A stretch of 64,000 bases of DNA. It comes from Caenorhabditis elegans. Taxonomy: Eukaryota; Nematoda; Chromadorea; Rhabditida; Rhabditidae. The notes under the pieces were generated by a model. The model was not told the origin of the DNA, searched no databases, and worked only from the letters and a program-made list of their open reading frames with translations. The stretch spans positions 4,278,001 to 4,342,000 of the forward strand of contig NC_003279.8 of assembly GCF_000002985.6 (NCBI RefSeq). The letters are read 5' to 3'. The position numbers and the translations under genes are program-made. Position 1 is the stretch's first letter, and each line of letters starts with the position of its first letter. Shown here in pieces: positions 36,336-49,000 of the stretch.

Positions 36336-38033
36336 TGCTGAGCGTTACGGAGTGTGTGGTTTCAAATTGCTTCCCATCACGCTAGTTCGAGTATGAACTT
36401 TTCCACGTTTCATCACCCTTTCAACCTCATTCATTTCCAATTCCTCTTTGTGACTGTTCGTTCTCCAGCTCTATCTCACTCTTCTTTCCGTTCGTCCACA
36501 CGGGCGGTCATTCCCTTATCATTCTAGTCCTCTCGTAGTTTGTTATCACTTTGTTAGCAGAAACAATCAGATGCAAGAAAAAGTGTGAGGTGTGTTTTGT
36601 TCGAGGTTAAATCACAATTCTTTTTTATAGATATTTAGTGGAATTTCAAATAGTTGTGTAGAGACCCAAACTTGATGAGCTTGAAACTTCAATTTTCTTT
36701 AAAAAAAGTGATACGAAACATATGATTTTTTGACTGTTTTTGCTGAATAACCTTGGAAGCTGGTGCTAGATTTAGTGATAAGAATTCGTAATCCGGTAAT
36801 CTTGTCAAGGTTGAACAAATTTAAAAGAGAACATGGCCGAATGTTTTCTGAATAACACCTCTGGAGAAGTTTTGAAAAATATTAAAGTTTACACAAAAAA
36901 AACTAATTAGTCAGTTTTCACCTATCATTATTTTGGCAGTCGTCAGCTTTTTTCTAAAATATTAAAGTTTTAATCATTTCTTAATTATTTGTATTTGAAG
37001 ATTTTAGAGCTTCGAACTAGCTCTGAGTTTGAAAATTGACCAAAAATGTGTTTTTTGTTTTTAAATTGTAACGTAAAACTACCAACTTCAAATTTCCAGA
37101 TGCACCATTTTGTGTGCAAACGGGCGGTATTCTCCTTTGAACGTCAACACCATGTGTCAGCAAAATGTGTTGCGGTATACCCGCTCTAAATGACACTGTT
37201 CGTGCCGCTGCATTTTTTGTTGAGTTGTTTTGTGAGTAGGGCTACCAGCAGCATTTTCTCAGAAATGTTTTCTTGACCAAATTATATTTACAGTATCTCG
37301 AGTGTTCAAAAGGTCCTATCTATGCACTTTAAAAGTGGAATTGACATAACATTTATTTTCTTCGCCAAATTAACAAATATATCGGCAAATCGGGAATTTG
37401 CCGATTTTCGAATTTGTCGACGAAAAAAATTTTTTTCCCCCCATAGTTCATATTGTGTCCTGTCACCTCAAATAACTTCAAAATTCTCGCTTTTTCTCTC
37501 ACTCTGGTCATTTTTTTGCAACCACCGCTTCACAGCATGCATGTGTTTTTTTCTGTCGATAGTTTATCTTCATCATCTCTACCTGATTACAAACCCGAAA
37601 TATGGTGTCATTGTTGATTCAAGACCTCATCTTTCCTTTTTCTCATCTCTCTTTCTTTTTTTGTTCAAACTATCCAAATCAAGTCACTTTTTGAATTACG
37701 ATCTTTCTATATATTTTACCGTATAATCTTTCTATATATTTTACCGTATAATTCAAATTTTGCAATAAACTTTAGAAGTTGCCTATAATTTTTAGGTTTT
37801 GTGTTTTTCCATTTTTTGTGAGCTTTTTCAAAACTGTTCAGTACAACTTTTCATCCAATTTTTATTGTTTTATATAAGTTTGTCAAATATCGTTAACTTC
37901 TAGAATAATTTTGAAAAACCTCTCATTATTTCAGAACATTGTATTTTTGGGCAAAATTGTGGGCATCCAATGAATGCTTCTACATCTATTTTGAAAAGTA
38001 GCAAATTCTATGAAAAAAATTCCTCTAAAAACT
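36336..38033. other. Intergenic, possible distal anc-1 promoter sequence
   Basis: A pyrimidine-rich, less A/T-rich segment lies at 36340-36600. A/T-rich DNA follows, with one TTTGCCG-family fragment at 37376-37425. No exon is supported. Confidence 0.35.
37701..37750 (+). repeat. 25-bp perfect tandem duplication
   Basis: ATCTTTCTATATATTTTACC plus GTATA occurs at 37701-37725 and again, unchanged, at 37726-37750. Confidence 0.9.
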
Positions 38034-38150
38034 TCCGGCAAATTGATGTCTCAATTTGCCAAAAATCAAAATTTCCGGCAACTCGGCAAATTGGCAATTT
38101 GCCGATTTTCAGAATTTGTCGACAAAAATATTTGCCGAATGGCTGACATT
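38034..38150. repeat. TTTGCCGG-family repeat
   Basis: CTTCCGGCAAATTGATGTC, CGGCAACTCGGCAAATTGGC and AATTTGTCGACAAAAATATT show the same words as at 33354 and 56289. Confidence 0.7.
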
Positions 38151-39891
38151 TACCGTGTTATTCTTATTTAGCTTATTTAAACTACCTTTGAACAGATCAT
38201 CGTCTAAAAGACTAGCTAAACACAAATTTATTCTCTTTTCTTTCATTTTATTCTTATATTCAGCATGATCTGCATAAAATGCATCTCATGAGTCATAAAG
38301 TTGATCCAAACATAATGATACATTTCACACATTCTGTCCCCCTCTACACATTATCACTTTTCTAATGTTATTCTATCTGTTGTTGAGTGTTCCATTTCCA
38401 TTTCAAATGTTCTTTTTTCCACTCTCTGTGCTCCTCCTCCTCCTCCGATCATCTCTCCCTCTTGTTCTTTCCCGTTTCCACATTGTTTCCTCTCTCCTTA
38501 TCCCATTTGATAAATGTTTCGTTCGATTCCATTGCCATCATCGCCCCATGATCCTCTCACTTTTCCCGCCTGGTTCAATTTGATTCATAGCCGCTGAGCA
38601 ACTTCTTCTTCCGCGAAGAAAAGTGCTTTCTCTTTTTTTTTTCTTGGTTTGCAGAAAAAAAACAAAGTCTTGATAAATTCCCTGCAGCTGAACAAGAAAA
38701 GTGAAAAGATGTTTCCCGAATGTACTTATGTTCCTGCCACTAAATTTTTCTAGGAATGCACAGAAGGCTGCCTATCGTGGCTACAAATGTAAGGCAGCTG
38801 TAACATGCTGTGAAGATAACGTACTTTTTGTTACTACTATGAAACTTCATCCGAACGATCATTATTACTTTAACAATGAAATAATAGGTACATAGTCTTT
38901 CAGACAAGTAAGCGCAAACTTTTTGTAGGCTTGTACGTAGGCAGGTCGCTTGGGTAGGCTCACTGCACAGTAGTTCACAACTTTGAAAATCATATACCGT
39001 ATTTCCTTTCATTTTGCACCCCCCGAGCGTGCAGAATCATCCGAATTGAATTATGATTGTAGGTGATCTGGCGCCCAAGAGTTACAATTTTTTGAGGCTC
39101 GATAAAAGTTGAGCTTCATCCCTTGTCCCTTCAATTTCTACCTCATTAATTGAACTATTTGGCAACATTTTCCCTTATCATTGTCACCCCCTTGCATGTA
39201 AAACCTTTTTAATTATCTCTTCTATTTTTCTGCATACCTATTTCTCTTCCCTTTTTCCGGAGACGGATCACAATATTCTCTTATCATTTGTTGGTTTAAT
39301 TGCATTTTGTTACCCCCTCCTGCTTCTACCCCACCCACCCCAATAATCAAGATTTTGCCACGTCATTGATCTGGAAACTTTTTTCGCGGATTTCGTAACG
39401 AGCGAAAAAAAATTTGAATCATGTTTCGAAAAGATGGGTGCAAATGTTTTTGCAAATAAATAGATTTCCAATTTTCGGATTTGAAAATATTCCTATTAGT
39501 GGTATCCTTATGCCTGCCTACCTACCGCATAATGTCTCCATTTTGGCGGGAGCTCATACGTCGTGTTTATGTAGTGTTTCAGCATTGAAGATTTGATTTT
39601 TTGTTTCATTTCAATTGTTGAATTTTCATATCTAATATTTGGTTTTCAAATCTGTTTCAAAACTAAATTTCTTCGCCTACGGGAGCTTTGCACACATAAG
39701 TCACTATGTCAACTACTTGTTTCATTTTCTCCTACTCATTTGCTCACTTGTTCTTTTCGAATAACATTGCTTTTCCTTAAATTTTAGTTTCTCTCACATT
39801 TTTGACTTATAGTTAGTAAATCCGTATTTCTTTGAATATTTTCAATACTTATTGTTTATCCTTTAAACTTTCTTAAATTTCAAAATTTCAG
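38151..39891 (+). promoter_or_regulatory. Upstream region of the distal anc-1 first exon
   Basis: Pyrimidine-rich at 38330-38580 and again at 39120-39350, ending in a strong acceptor (AAAATTTCAG) at 39891 that precedes the untranslated leader of the exon with ATG at 40033. Promoter activity is inferred from position and composition only. Confidence 0.4.
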
Positions 39892-40032
39892 AAATAACGA
39901 ACCAACACTGCCAACGAGCTCTTCGAATCGTCGCGCGTTCTTGAAACATCGAAGACGCCACCGAACGATCGGAGAGATTCGATAAAAACGAAGAAAACGA
40001 AGAAGAAAAATAAGGAAAAGGAGCATTAGAAA

Positions 40033-40066
40033 ATGCCGCTTTTTGGGCTCAGATTTACTCATTTTG
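40033..40066 (+). CDS. anc-1: Alternative first coding exon of anc-1
   Basis: After an acceptor at 39891 and a 141-base leader, ATG at 40033 encodes MPLFGLRFTHF and ends with one spare base before a GTGAGT donor at 40067. That is exactly the phase (one base) with which the other first exon at 43095-43149 ends. Both can therefore join the exon at 43662, here giving FTHFDEDEKAQKN. This is an inference from phase, splice sites and position. A spliced-leader transcript would prove it. It could instead be a non-functional coincidence. Confidence 0.5.
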
Positions 40067-42689
40067 GTGAGTTTTTAAGAATTGTTTGAAAGGTTGAAAA
40101 AAAAAATTAAATTGAACTTCATATTTCTTAGAATTGAACGGTATGTTAATTATTTTAATTAATATTAATTATATACAATTTTTCGAATAAATATAAATCA
40201 AAATCAAACATTTAAAAGTTTAGATTTTTTACAAAAAAATACCTTAAAAAATAATTATTCCAATGAGATTATCTGAAAAATACTAGAAGAAAAACACTAT
40301 AAAATCTAATAAAATAACTAGGCATAAAAAATAACGATGTGCGAAAAAATTCTCCAATGTTTGTCTAACTGCGTTCATTCCAAATAGTGCAAGCTTGGAA
40401 CTGAAAAATTTCGATTTTCTAATGGATTTTCGCTTGCTTCACCAATTTTCATTCTTAAAACTTATACTTTAACTTTTGAATCAAAATTGTCGGCTGACAA
40501 AATATGGATCCTACAAATAAAAAAATTTTGGAAAAATGTACATACTTTGGATAACTGCAAAAGAGGTTTTTGTTTTCAAAAAACAAACAACAAGAGCATC
40601 AAAAACCTGCAATTTTATGTCATTTCCGAATCGATTCCGCATGCTCTCCGAATTCGTTAATCTCAGATTTCATTAGATTTTCCATTTCCCCTTATTTTTT
40701 CATCAACAGTTTCCTACCCCCCAAAAATCATTTTAAAAAAGTTCACCCACTCCCTTTCACTATAATTACCCAAAATTTTCGGCAAAATAAAAAGGAGAGT
40801 CGGAAGACAATTATAGAAATTATTTTGTTTGGGATGACTCAAGAAAATATATTGAATAAAGTAAATAAATATTGAAAATGTGAGTGTATGTGTGGGGGAG
40901 CCGTTAAGTGATGTGAAGAAAAGAGCAGCAACAAAGAGTACTGTAAACTTTTTTCGCTGGCACATTGTTGAAATCATGCTGACAGAAATTGTAAAAAAAA
41001 CCCAATCAGTCGAAAATTGAAAAAAAATCAAGAGATGTCCAAGCTTTATTTAGAAGGGTCGCTCGTCGTTTTTATGGTAGTTGAGCTTGTTTATGGGAAT
41101 ATTAAAGGTTGTGTAGTCAAATTTTTTATTTTAATTTTTTTTTATATCAGACTCGAAATTGTCTGAAAACACCGGATTTCATAATAATGGACAGGTTTGG
41201 TAAAATTGAAAAAAAAAACAATTTTTAATCAAATCTTGTCGTTCATCGACTTTAAAGAACGTAAATCGACATTAACAAGTCGGTCAAATTTTAAATTTTA
41301 AATAATTTTAGGCCATTGTTTGAGAGGCCATAATTTTTTTTGAGAAGCTCTCAAGAAGTTTCATTAAGAAATTTGGTGTTTACAGACAATTTCGAGTCTA
41401 ATAAAACAATAAAAACATTCGGCTACACCACCTTTAAAATGATTTGTTTGGAAGCTGATTTTTTCTATATTAGGCTCAAAAGAAATTCTAAAATGACGAT
41501 AAGACTAGCCAATTTTATTATAAAAATTTGTCAGATTGCAGAAAGTAAATCACATATGAAATTATGCTCAGTACCGTCCTAGAATTTTTGAAGTTTAATT
41601 TAGAATTAACTATAGAAAAATACATTAGTTCTTCAAATCTTGTCAGTAAAAACCTCTAAAAAATAGTTTTAGTATTATAGAAACCTGAACTTTTGATAAA
41701 GTTTCTCCCAGAACGTTTTGTTTTTCTATGTAACGCATTCCCTATGTTTGACTTTCTCGATTTATTCTTCAAAATGTTTTTTTTTCTATTCCCTCTCTCA
41801 ATATTTTTTGAATGCACAAAACTGTCAAAAAGTGCAATTCGCCTTTTCGGATTATGCTATCTTATTTTTAAAACCCCTTTTACCTTGTCCCATTTTTTTT
41901 TCAAAAAATGAAACAGGAAAAAAGAAATGAATTGCTAGAGTAGTGAAAACTCATTATCAAAAAGATTTATAGGCAGATGCAATGATGGGTTTATTGCCTG
42001 ACAATACGTTACCAAATTGTCTTTCCCCCGAGATGGAATCTTATAAAGAGACCTCAAAATACAGTGAATAATTTGATTTCAAGGAAATTATTATTTCGAG
42101 AACACCTATTTCTCTATAAAATTTAGAAACCCTGGGTCTTAAAAATGGTAGCCTTGAAATTAGTTTTTTCTGTCGAATTGAAAACCCTAATTTTTTTAAA
42201 AACATTTCCTTCTTTCCAAAACTTTTTTATCTTGGAAAATCTGAAAAAAAGTGCCGTCCGTGAAGAAATTATTTAAAACTGCTTGCTGAAATGTCCGAAT
42301 ATTAAAATTCTTTAAAAAATTGTTTTAAGGTTTTAAAATATACAGCCAAAAAGTGGTGAAAAGTCAATTTTTGTTTGTTTGTACTTGAAAATTCTCGAGA
42401 ATCCAACCTGCTTCTCGAAATATTTTCAGAAAATTTGGAAATTTACCAAATTCGTCTCATAAAACCATAGGGGACTTCCCAGTTCAGGTATTTTGGACAG
42501 CTTCTAGCAACAACTTGGAAAAATATTATCTTTAAATAAATTGTCAATTAGCTGGCTGGAAGTTTCTTGGTAATTTTTTCATTCACTTATTGTTGTAAGA
42601 AAAATGCACAAAAAGTTTCCAAACTTTGGCAAAAAATTGTTTGCAAGGGCCAATAGCTGAGACTTCTAATCCAATCACAAGCAGTGACC
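40067..42689. other. Non-coding DNA between alternative anc-1 first exons
   Basis: A/T-rich throughout; nothing coding is seen. Short ORFs here lack partners in splice phase. Confidence 0.45.
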
Positions 42690-43094
42690 TCTAATTTATA
42701 CAAACTTTATGATCATCATTCGATTCCTCATTTCAAGTACTGTGTCCCAATATGTCCTCCTCTTCAGTCCTCTCCTCCTTCTCCTCAATTCCTTGTGTAT
42801 AATAATCTGTGCCCCTGTTTCTATTGCTGCGTCTCACTTCTCGAATCATTTCCAAATCGGCAACACATAGTACTCTCTCCCCTTCTTATTCGACTAGTTG
42901 CTGTGCGAGTGTCTGTGTGCTGGCTGGCTGCTGCTGCCCTCTCTATACCTCTTTCCCTCCTCCATTATTTATATTTGTTGCATTCTGTTTTGTGGGAGGT
43001 CTTTCTGTTTCCAGAGACCACCTATAAACACAACAAAACAATACACGTCTTCCGACCCACTAACTTTTTTATATTACTAGGTCTAATATAGGTC
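42690..43094 (+). promoter_or_regulatory. anc-1: Proximal anc-1 promoter region
   Basis: A C/T-rich block (42760-42990) directly precedes the start exon. Weak acceptors TTACTAG (ending 43081) and ATATAG (ending 43091) occur just before the ATG at 43095. The ORFs read through this block are Leu/Cys/Ser-rich low complexity. Confidence 0.45.
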
Positions 43095-46000
43095 ATGTCG
43101 AGCTCTCCTCCGGCTAGACCTTGCTGCGTCTGCTTCAGGTTTAGACCACGTAAGTTTGAGATATTGTGAAAATCTAGAAATCCAGAAAATCTCAAAAACA
43201 TTCTAAAAAATAGGTTGCACATTAAAAATATCAAAATAGTTTCAAATGTTTCAAAAATAAGCATTTTTATATAAATCCATTTCTGATTTTTCAATTTTGG
43301 AAACTATCTGAAAATTTCTGAGTAAAAAACAATTCACAAGAATTTTAGAAACATTTTGTAGCTGAATTTTTTTTTGAGAAAAGTAAAACTTAACCAGATA
43401 CACTGCTTAAATCTTGACTCTCCACATTTTACCATTTAAAATAATAATTATTGTTGTAACATCCATCGGTCGGCTCACTCCTTAAGCCCACACAATCAGT
43501 GACAATATTTGCTCCAAACATAGAGAACCCTAATTGAGCCTGACCAATGCGGGCACACTTTAGAAGAGACGGTCAAGGGGGACTTTTTGTGGCATAAAAA
43601 GTGGGAAGCAAAGAAGAATGGGCAATTGTAAATATTCAAAATCTATTTTGAAAATTTTCAGATGAGGACGAGAAGGCACAGAAAAACACATTCACCAGAT
43701 GGATCAACTTTCATCTTGAAGAGGTTCGTGGTTATTAACTTTTGAAAATTAAATTAAGAAAGATATTGAAATTGAAGATCAAATAATTCGAGACCTACCT
43801 TATGCCTGCCTACCCCATCTTTTTTGGACGTCTTAGTCTGTAACCTGAAAATTGAATCTGGATAATATTGGTCAAAAATAATCAATTTTCGATATAAAAA
43901 TTTATGTACCAAATACGCACTTTCCAGTAGGCACGAGGCAGGTGTAAATTGCTTCAAAAGTGAAGGATTTTCAAGGAGAAAATTGCTTTCCAAATATCAT
44001 AATAAATCTTTTCAAAACATTTTGGAATATTTCAATTTACAACCAAAAAGTAGCCATAATTCATAATTTTGGAAGACCGCCAAAATGTTTCTACTGCATA
44101 GTTTCATACTTCAATTGCGTTTCAATTGTTTATAATGCTCGAATTTACTCAAAGTTTTAAGAATTTCCAACGTTTTCCAAAACTTACATTAGACTGGAAA
44201 TTCTAAAAAACCGTTCAACTCTTTTAGTGTTTCAATTTGACATTTGACCATGTCGGACACTTATACAATGTTGAATCTAAAAAAAATGGCACTTTTTTTG
44301 CACAAAATTAACATAATTATAGATAAAAGTTTAATATTACACTTTAAAATTTTCCAAAAATTTCAGCACAGTTCATCCGGTCGAATTGAGGATCTTTTCG
44401 AAGACATCCGAGATGGTGTTCTCCTATGCCATCTCATCGAAGTGCTCACCGGAGAGGCCCTTGTAAGTTACAAAAACATTAATGTTACGTGTCTCTTTTT
44501 CCGTACACATTTCATTTATTTGTCTTCCTATCATCAAAACCACTGCAAAAAGCTGCCTCACCCCCTCCTGCCCCGCCGCAATTTTTTTATTGATAAAACG
44601 GCTTTAGAACATAGGAAGAAAAACTCAAACTAGGTGAAACTTTGTGTTTGAAGTACCACATGAAAAAACATGATATGATAGTATCCATGAGAGCTCGGCA
44701 AACACGTCAAAGGTAGCCCTTACTTAGAAAATGATTCTTTTGAGAATTTACAATTAGTGACATAGACACACACACTGTCATGTTTATTTTGGATCCGATC
44801 GGCATTGAAATAGTGTGGAATATTAGGAGACGACAGACAAAACGGCGGTCAGCCTTTCTTCGGAATGATGATGAGGGAAGTTGAAGGGTGGGAGATTAGG
44901 AGGAAATAGTTATCTTTGTGGCTCATCTTGATTCATCTTGATTCACATTCTACCTAGTTACCAATGTCAAGAAATTAGGCAGTGAACACTTATTCGGGGC
45001 ACGTGGAACATGAAAATACCTGAACTTTGCAAAATGAAGAATTTCTGGAAATCGGTTACTGTAGAAAACACGGTTACTGCCAAAATTTCCAAGTTACTCA
45101 CCAAGAAGCTTGCGGCAGTTCTACAAATGTGCCACATATAGTTAAATATTTAGATCATCTGAAAATAAAATGCGTTTTAGTTTAAAGGTGTGATCATATG
45201 TTAAAACCTTGAAATTGCCTATCTCCAATTTTTTTCGATAACTTGCCTGACTTTTTTCATGCACTTCACTTGAGCATTTTTCACATTTTTTAAACATAAA
45301 AATTTCCTTCAGACCAATCAATTCGTTTTCTATTTTTTTTGGCACTAATTTTAAATTAAAAATATTGGTCAAGTATTTTGTAGAATGTTTTGAAATTTTA
45401 TTTTGAAAATTTTATTAACAAGAGCTCTACAGTGCCATTGCAATGTGATTTTCAAAGTTCCCGCAATTTAGAAAATTTTTAAAGTAACGTTTTTAATGAT
45501 ATTTTGTTATTCTGACATCATACAACCTTCATATTTTTGTGAAGAAACATTTGCATTCGCATACCCACTAGTTTACTATTAGAGCTCACTCTACCGGAAC
45601 AGTTTAAAGTATATTGGGATTATTGTAGAATTACAATAAATAAGTTTTCATTTTCTGAGAAAATATAAGTTATAAGCAATATAAGCTAAAAAAGCTATTG
45701 GTAAAAAATTGGATGAAATTATTTACAAAATTTTAAATATAATGCTCAACGATTCGGAGATCTGGAATTAATTTTAACCATTCCAATCCAATTTTTTAAG
45801 GCTCCAATTCACAAATTAAATTACTGGGAATCAACAAATGTTAAAATTGCTATAAAATTTAAATTCTCTAAAATAAAATAATTTATATTATTCCAGGCGG
45901 TTCACAAAGGACGAGTATCGAAACGAGTTCATCACATTGCAAACTTGACAACCGCGTTGACAGTGCTGCGTCGACGCGGTCTCGAGCTGATAAACAATAA

Positions 46001-49000
46001 TGCGGCTGATATTGCCGACGGAAATCCACGTATCGTACTCGGACTCATTTGGCAGATTATTCTTCATTTCCAGGTACTTTTTGAATTTATAGGGGAAAGT
46101 TTGGATAAAAGAGTAGATGAAAGGAGTCGACCCGACAAAAGCAAACCAGGGGGCTTTATCTCGCCTTACACAAATCACTCGGGCGCCCACCCCTTCAAGG
46201 ACGTGACGATGATTTATTAGACACCTTTGATGGGAACTGACTGTGTTTGTAGTTGTTATATACATAGGCGCAAAAAAGGAAAACTGTTATTTGAACGATC
46301 ACACTTCGATGCATTGGAAGTGGGAAAAAGGGTCATTTGTTATGTCTAATGATTCAGAAATAGATAGATTTGAAACGGATATTTGATTAAAAAGAAGGAT
46401 GAAGGAATTGCATTTTTCCATATTGGGAAGAATTTTTTGAACAGCATGGGGAAAAATGTTTGGAAAATACATATATACATCACAGTTTAAAAATTGTTGA
46501 GCAACATCCCAAAAAGAAATGGTCTAGAATTTTAATTTATTATAGAACCTGCAAACTCTGGTAGCTTCAACTTGGATTTTTCAACAAATACATATAAAAT
46601 CTTGCCAAGTTTTATAGCTCTATTTTGACCAGCTTCTAGGATTCTTCACCTTATCCATTATTATTTTACCCACCAAAAATAACTAAAATTCCAGATTGAA
46701 ACAAACATGATCTTGCTCCGTGAATGGGGATGGGCTGCAACTGGAACGGAAGAGCCAACATCATCAGCTCAACCAGAAGTTGTTGTCACTGCTCCATCAC
46801 CAACACCATCATCGAAAAAGAGCCACTCGAAAGTATCATCACTGTCCGGTAGTAAGACGTCACTTGCCTCAGGGGAAAAGGCACCGTCGTCTCCACTCAG
46901 ACAGAGAATCGCTTCATTTTTGACTCCAACCAAGAAGGCTCCGAAGCTCACAGCTCAACCCGTCAAACAGTCCGTTGAACAGGTCTTCCTTCGATGGATT
47001 AATGCAGAAATTGGGGATCTCGTTGGCGGACGACGTGTCGAGAATATGGATAAACAATGGAGAGATGGAATTCTATTCTGTGCTCTTGTATCTCGATGGC
47101 GTCCAGATGTCATCAGCATGCGTGAAGTGACAAATGCCAATCCACGAGATAATCTCGAGTTGGCATTCAATTTGGCTCATCAGCATCTTGGTGTCAGACG
47201 GCTTTTGGCTGTTGAAGATATGATGATCGAAAAACCGGACAAAAGATCAGTTATTACTTATGTGTCACAGTTTGTTCGAATGTTCGGAGAAAGATCACCA
47301 ATGCAAGGAAGAGAGCAACATGAAATCTTCTTGGCTTGGCTTGAGGCTACCTATCTTCTATGCACAAGACATGAGCTCAATTCGCAGGTAACTTAATTTT
47401 TATGTTTTTGCAATTTATTTTCCAAGGAGGAAGTAGTAAAATTGGAAATTTTGGATAAGTGGGAAAAAACCAGCAAAAAGGACTGCATTTTTCAAAGATA
47501 AACCACTTTTTTCTTCTAAAAATTTTGGTAAATTCCTGTTTATTAAGATAATTATTTCCTGACAATACCTGTGCCTTGCCCTGCAAAAAACTTCAAACAT
47601 GACTCTTGTTTCCAGGAATGCTCACGTATTCGTCGTGAATTCATTGAGCATCGTCCACTGTTCAACACAATTATTGTTACAAAAGTCAATTATGATGTTG
47701 AAGAATTAGTGGAAATTGAGAAGAAATGGGATTGCATCCGTGAAACGCTCGAAAAGTATGCTCGCCGCTCAGAACGAGATCTTCCAGAACCATTCGCATC
47801 AATCGCCACGTGGATCGCCGGAGCCGAGCATATTCTATCGAGACCGCTGGATCTTGATGCTACTGATGCAAAGAAGACAGTCACGATGCTTCAAAAGCTG
47901 ATAAGTGAACATCAAAAGTATATGGAAGACTTACCAAAGCGACAAGAAGACTTTGAAGAAGCTGTGAAACACGGTGGACTCGGAGGTCGACCAGTTGCTC
48001 CGGAATTCAGTGAGCCTCTGAGAGCAAGATTTGCACAAATCGAAGAGGAGAATGAACCGCGCATTTCAACACTGCGCATTTTGACTACACACTATATTCT
48101 CCTGCAATATTTGCAACATATTGATGAGAAAATCATTCTTTGGAGGTGAGCGTTTGGGAATTTATTTTGTGAATTCCTTGATTTTGGGTCTCATCGCGAC
48201 TAATTTTGCCACATATTTGAAATATATATTTTTCAATAAAAAACTACTAATTGATATAATACCTATTTAACTGTCTAATTTAAACAAAATTCCAGAACGG
48301 CTGACAGTGTAACTTTGCTCCTCCGTTGGATAAAGGAATACACACAACTAAACGCCGAAAACCCACAAGCAAAATGTGCTAGCTACATTAATAAAATTAC
48401 ATTGACAATGGCTAACGATCAGAGTAAGTTCACACAAAAAAACTTTATTACCCAAATGCGAAACTTTACTTTATGAAAAATGTGTTTCCCTAAAAACCGG
48501 CTTTCTATTATTCAAAAGAACATGAGTCTTTAAGGATTACTGTACTTTCTATTAATTATTATCAAAAATTATGAAAATGGAAAAAATCCTGGAACAACAA
48601 GGTGTTGGGAATTACAGTACTCCTCAAAGGTGTACACTAAAGACAATCGGTCGCTTCAAGACCGGGTACCGTATTTTATAGAGAAAATCGCAAAATTTCT
48701 TAACTGGATAATAACTAATTTGTAAATGTAAAAAAAAAAATTTCACCCGTTTGGCTAATGATTGCAAATGTGGGCAAACATCAAATTTTCTGATATCAGG
48801 ATATTTTTCATGCTTCTTTATAATAGCCCGCGATTTAAGCCGCAACAATCAATTTAATTATAAATCCCCAATTTTTAATTAAATAATTTTTAGACAGTAA
48901 ACTCGACAAAGAAGCAATACTGAATACATCGAACGAGAAGACAGCCGAAACACTGAAACGATTCGAATCGTTGTGGATCGAGCTGAAACTATTGAAAGTC

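Larger units (their letters stand above)
43662..46073 (+). other. anc-1: CH1 domain, split over three exons
   Basis: Exons 43662-43723, 44367-44462 and 45897-46073 encode the first calponin-homology domain. Motifs are NTFTRWINFHL, DLFEDIRDGVLLCHLIEVLT, ANLTTALTVLRRRGLELIN and the closing IVLGLIWQIILHFQ. These are the diagnostic positions of an actin-binding CH1. Confidence 0.93.

Noticed and set aside
42684..43091. 135-codon ORF just upstream of the anc-1 start exon
   Set aside because: It is a pyrimidine-rich, Leu/Cys/Ser/Pro low-complexity reading of the promoter region.
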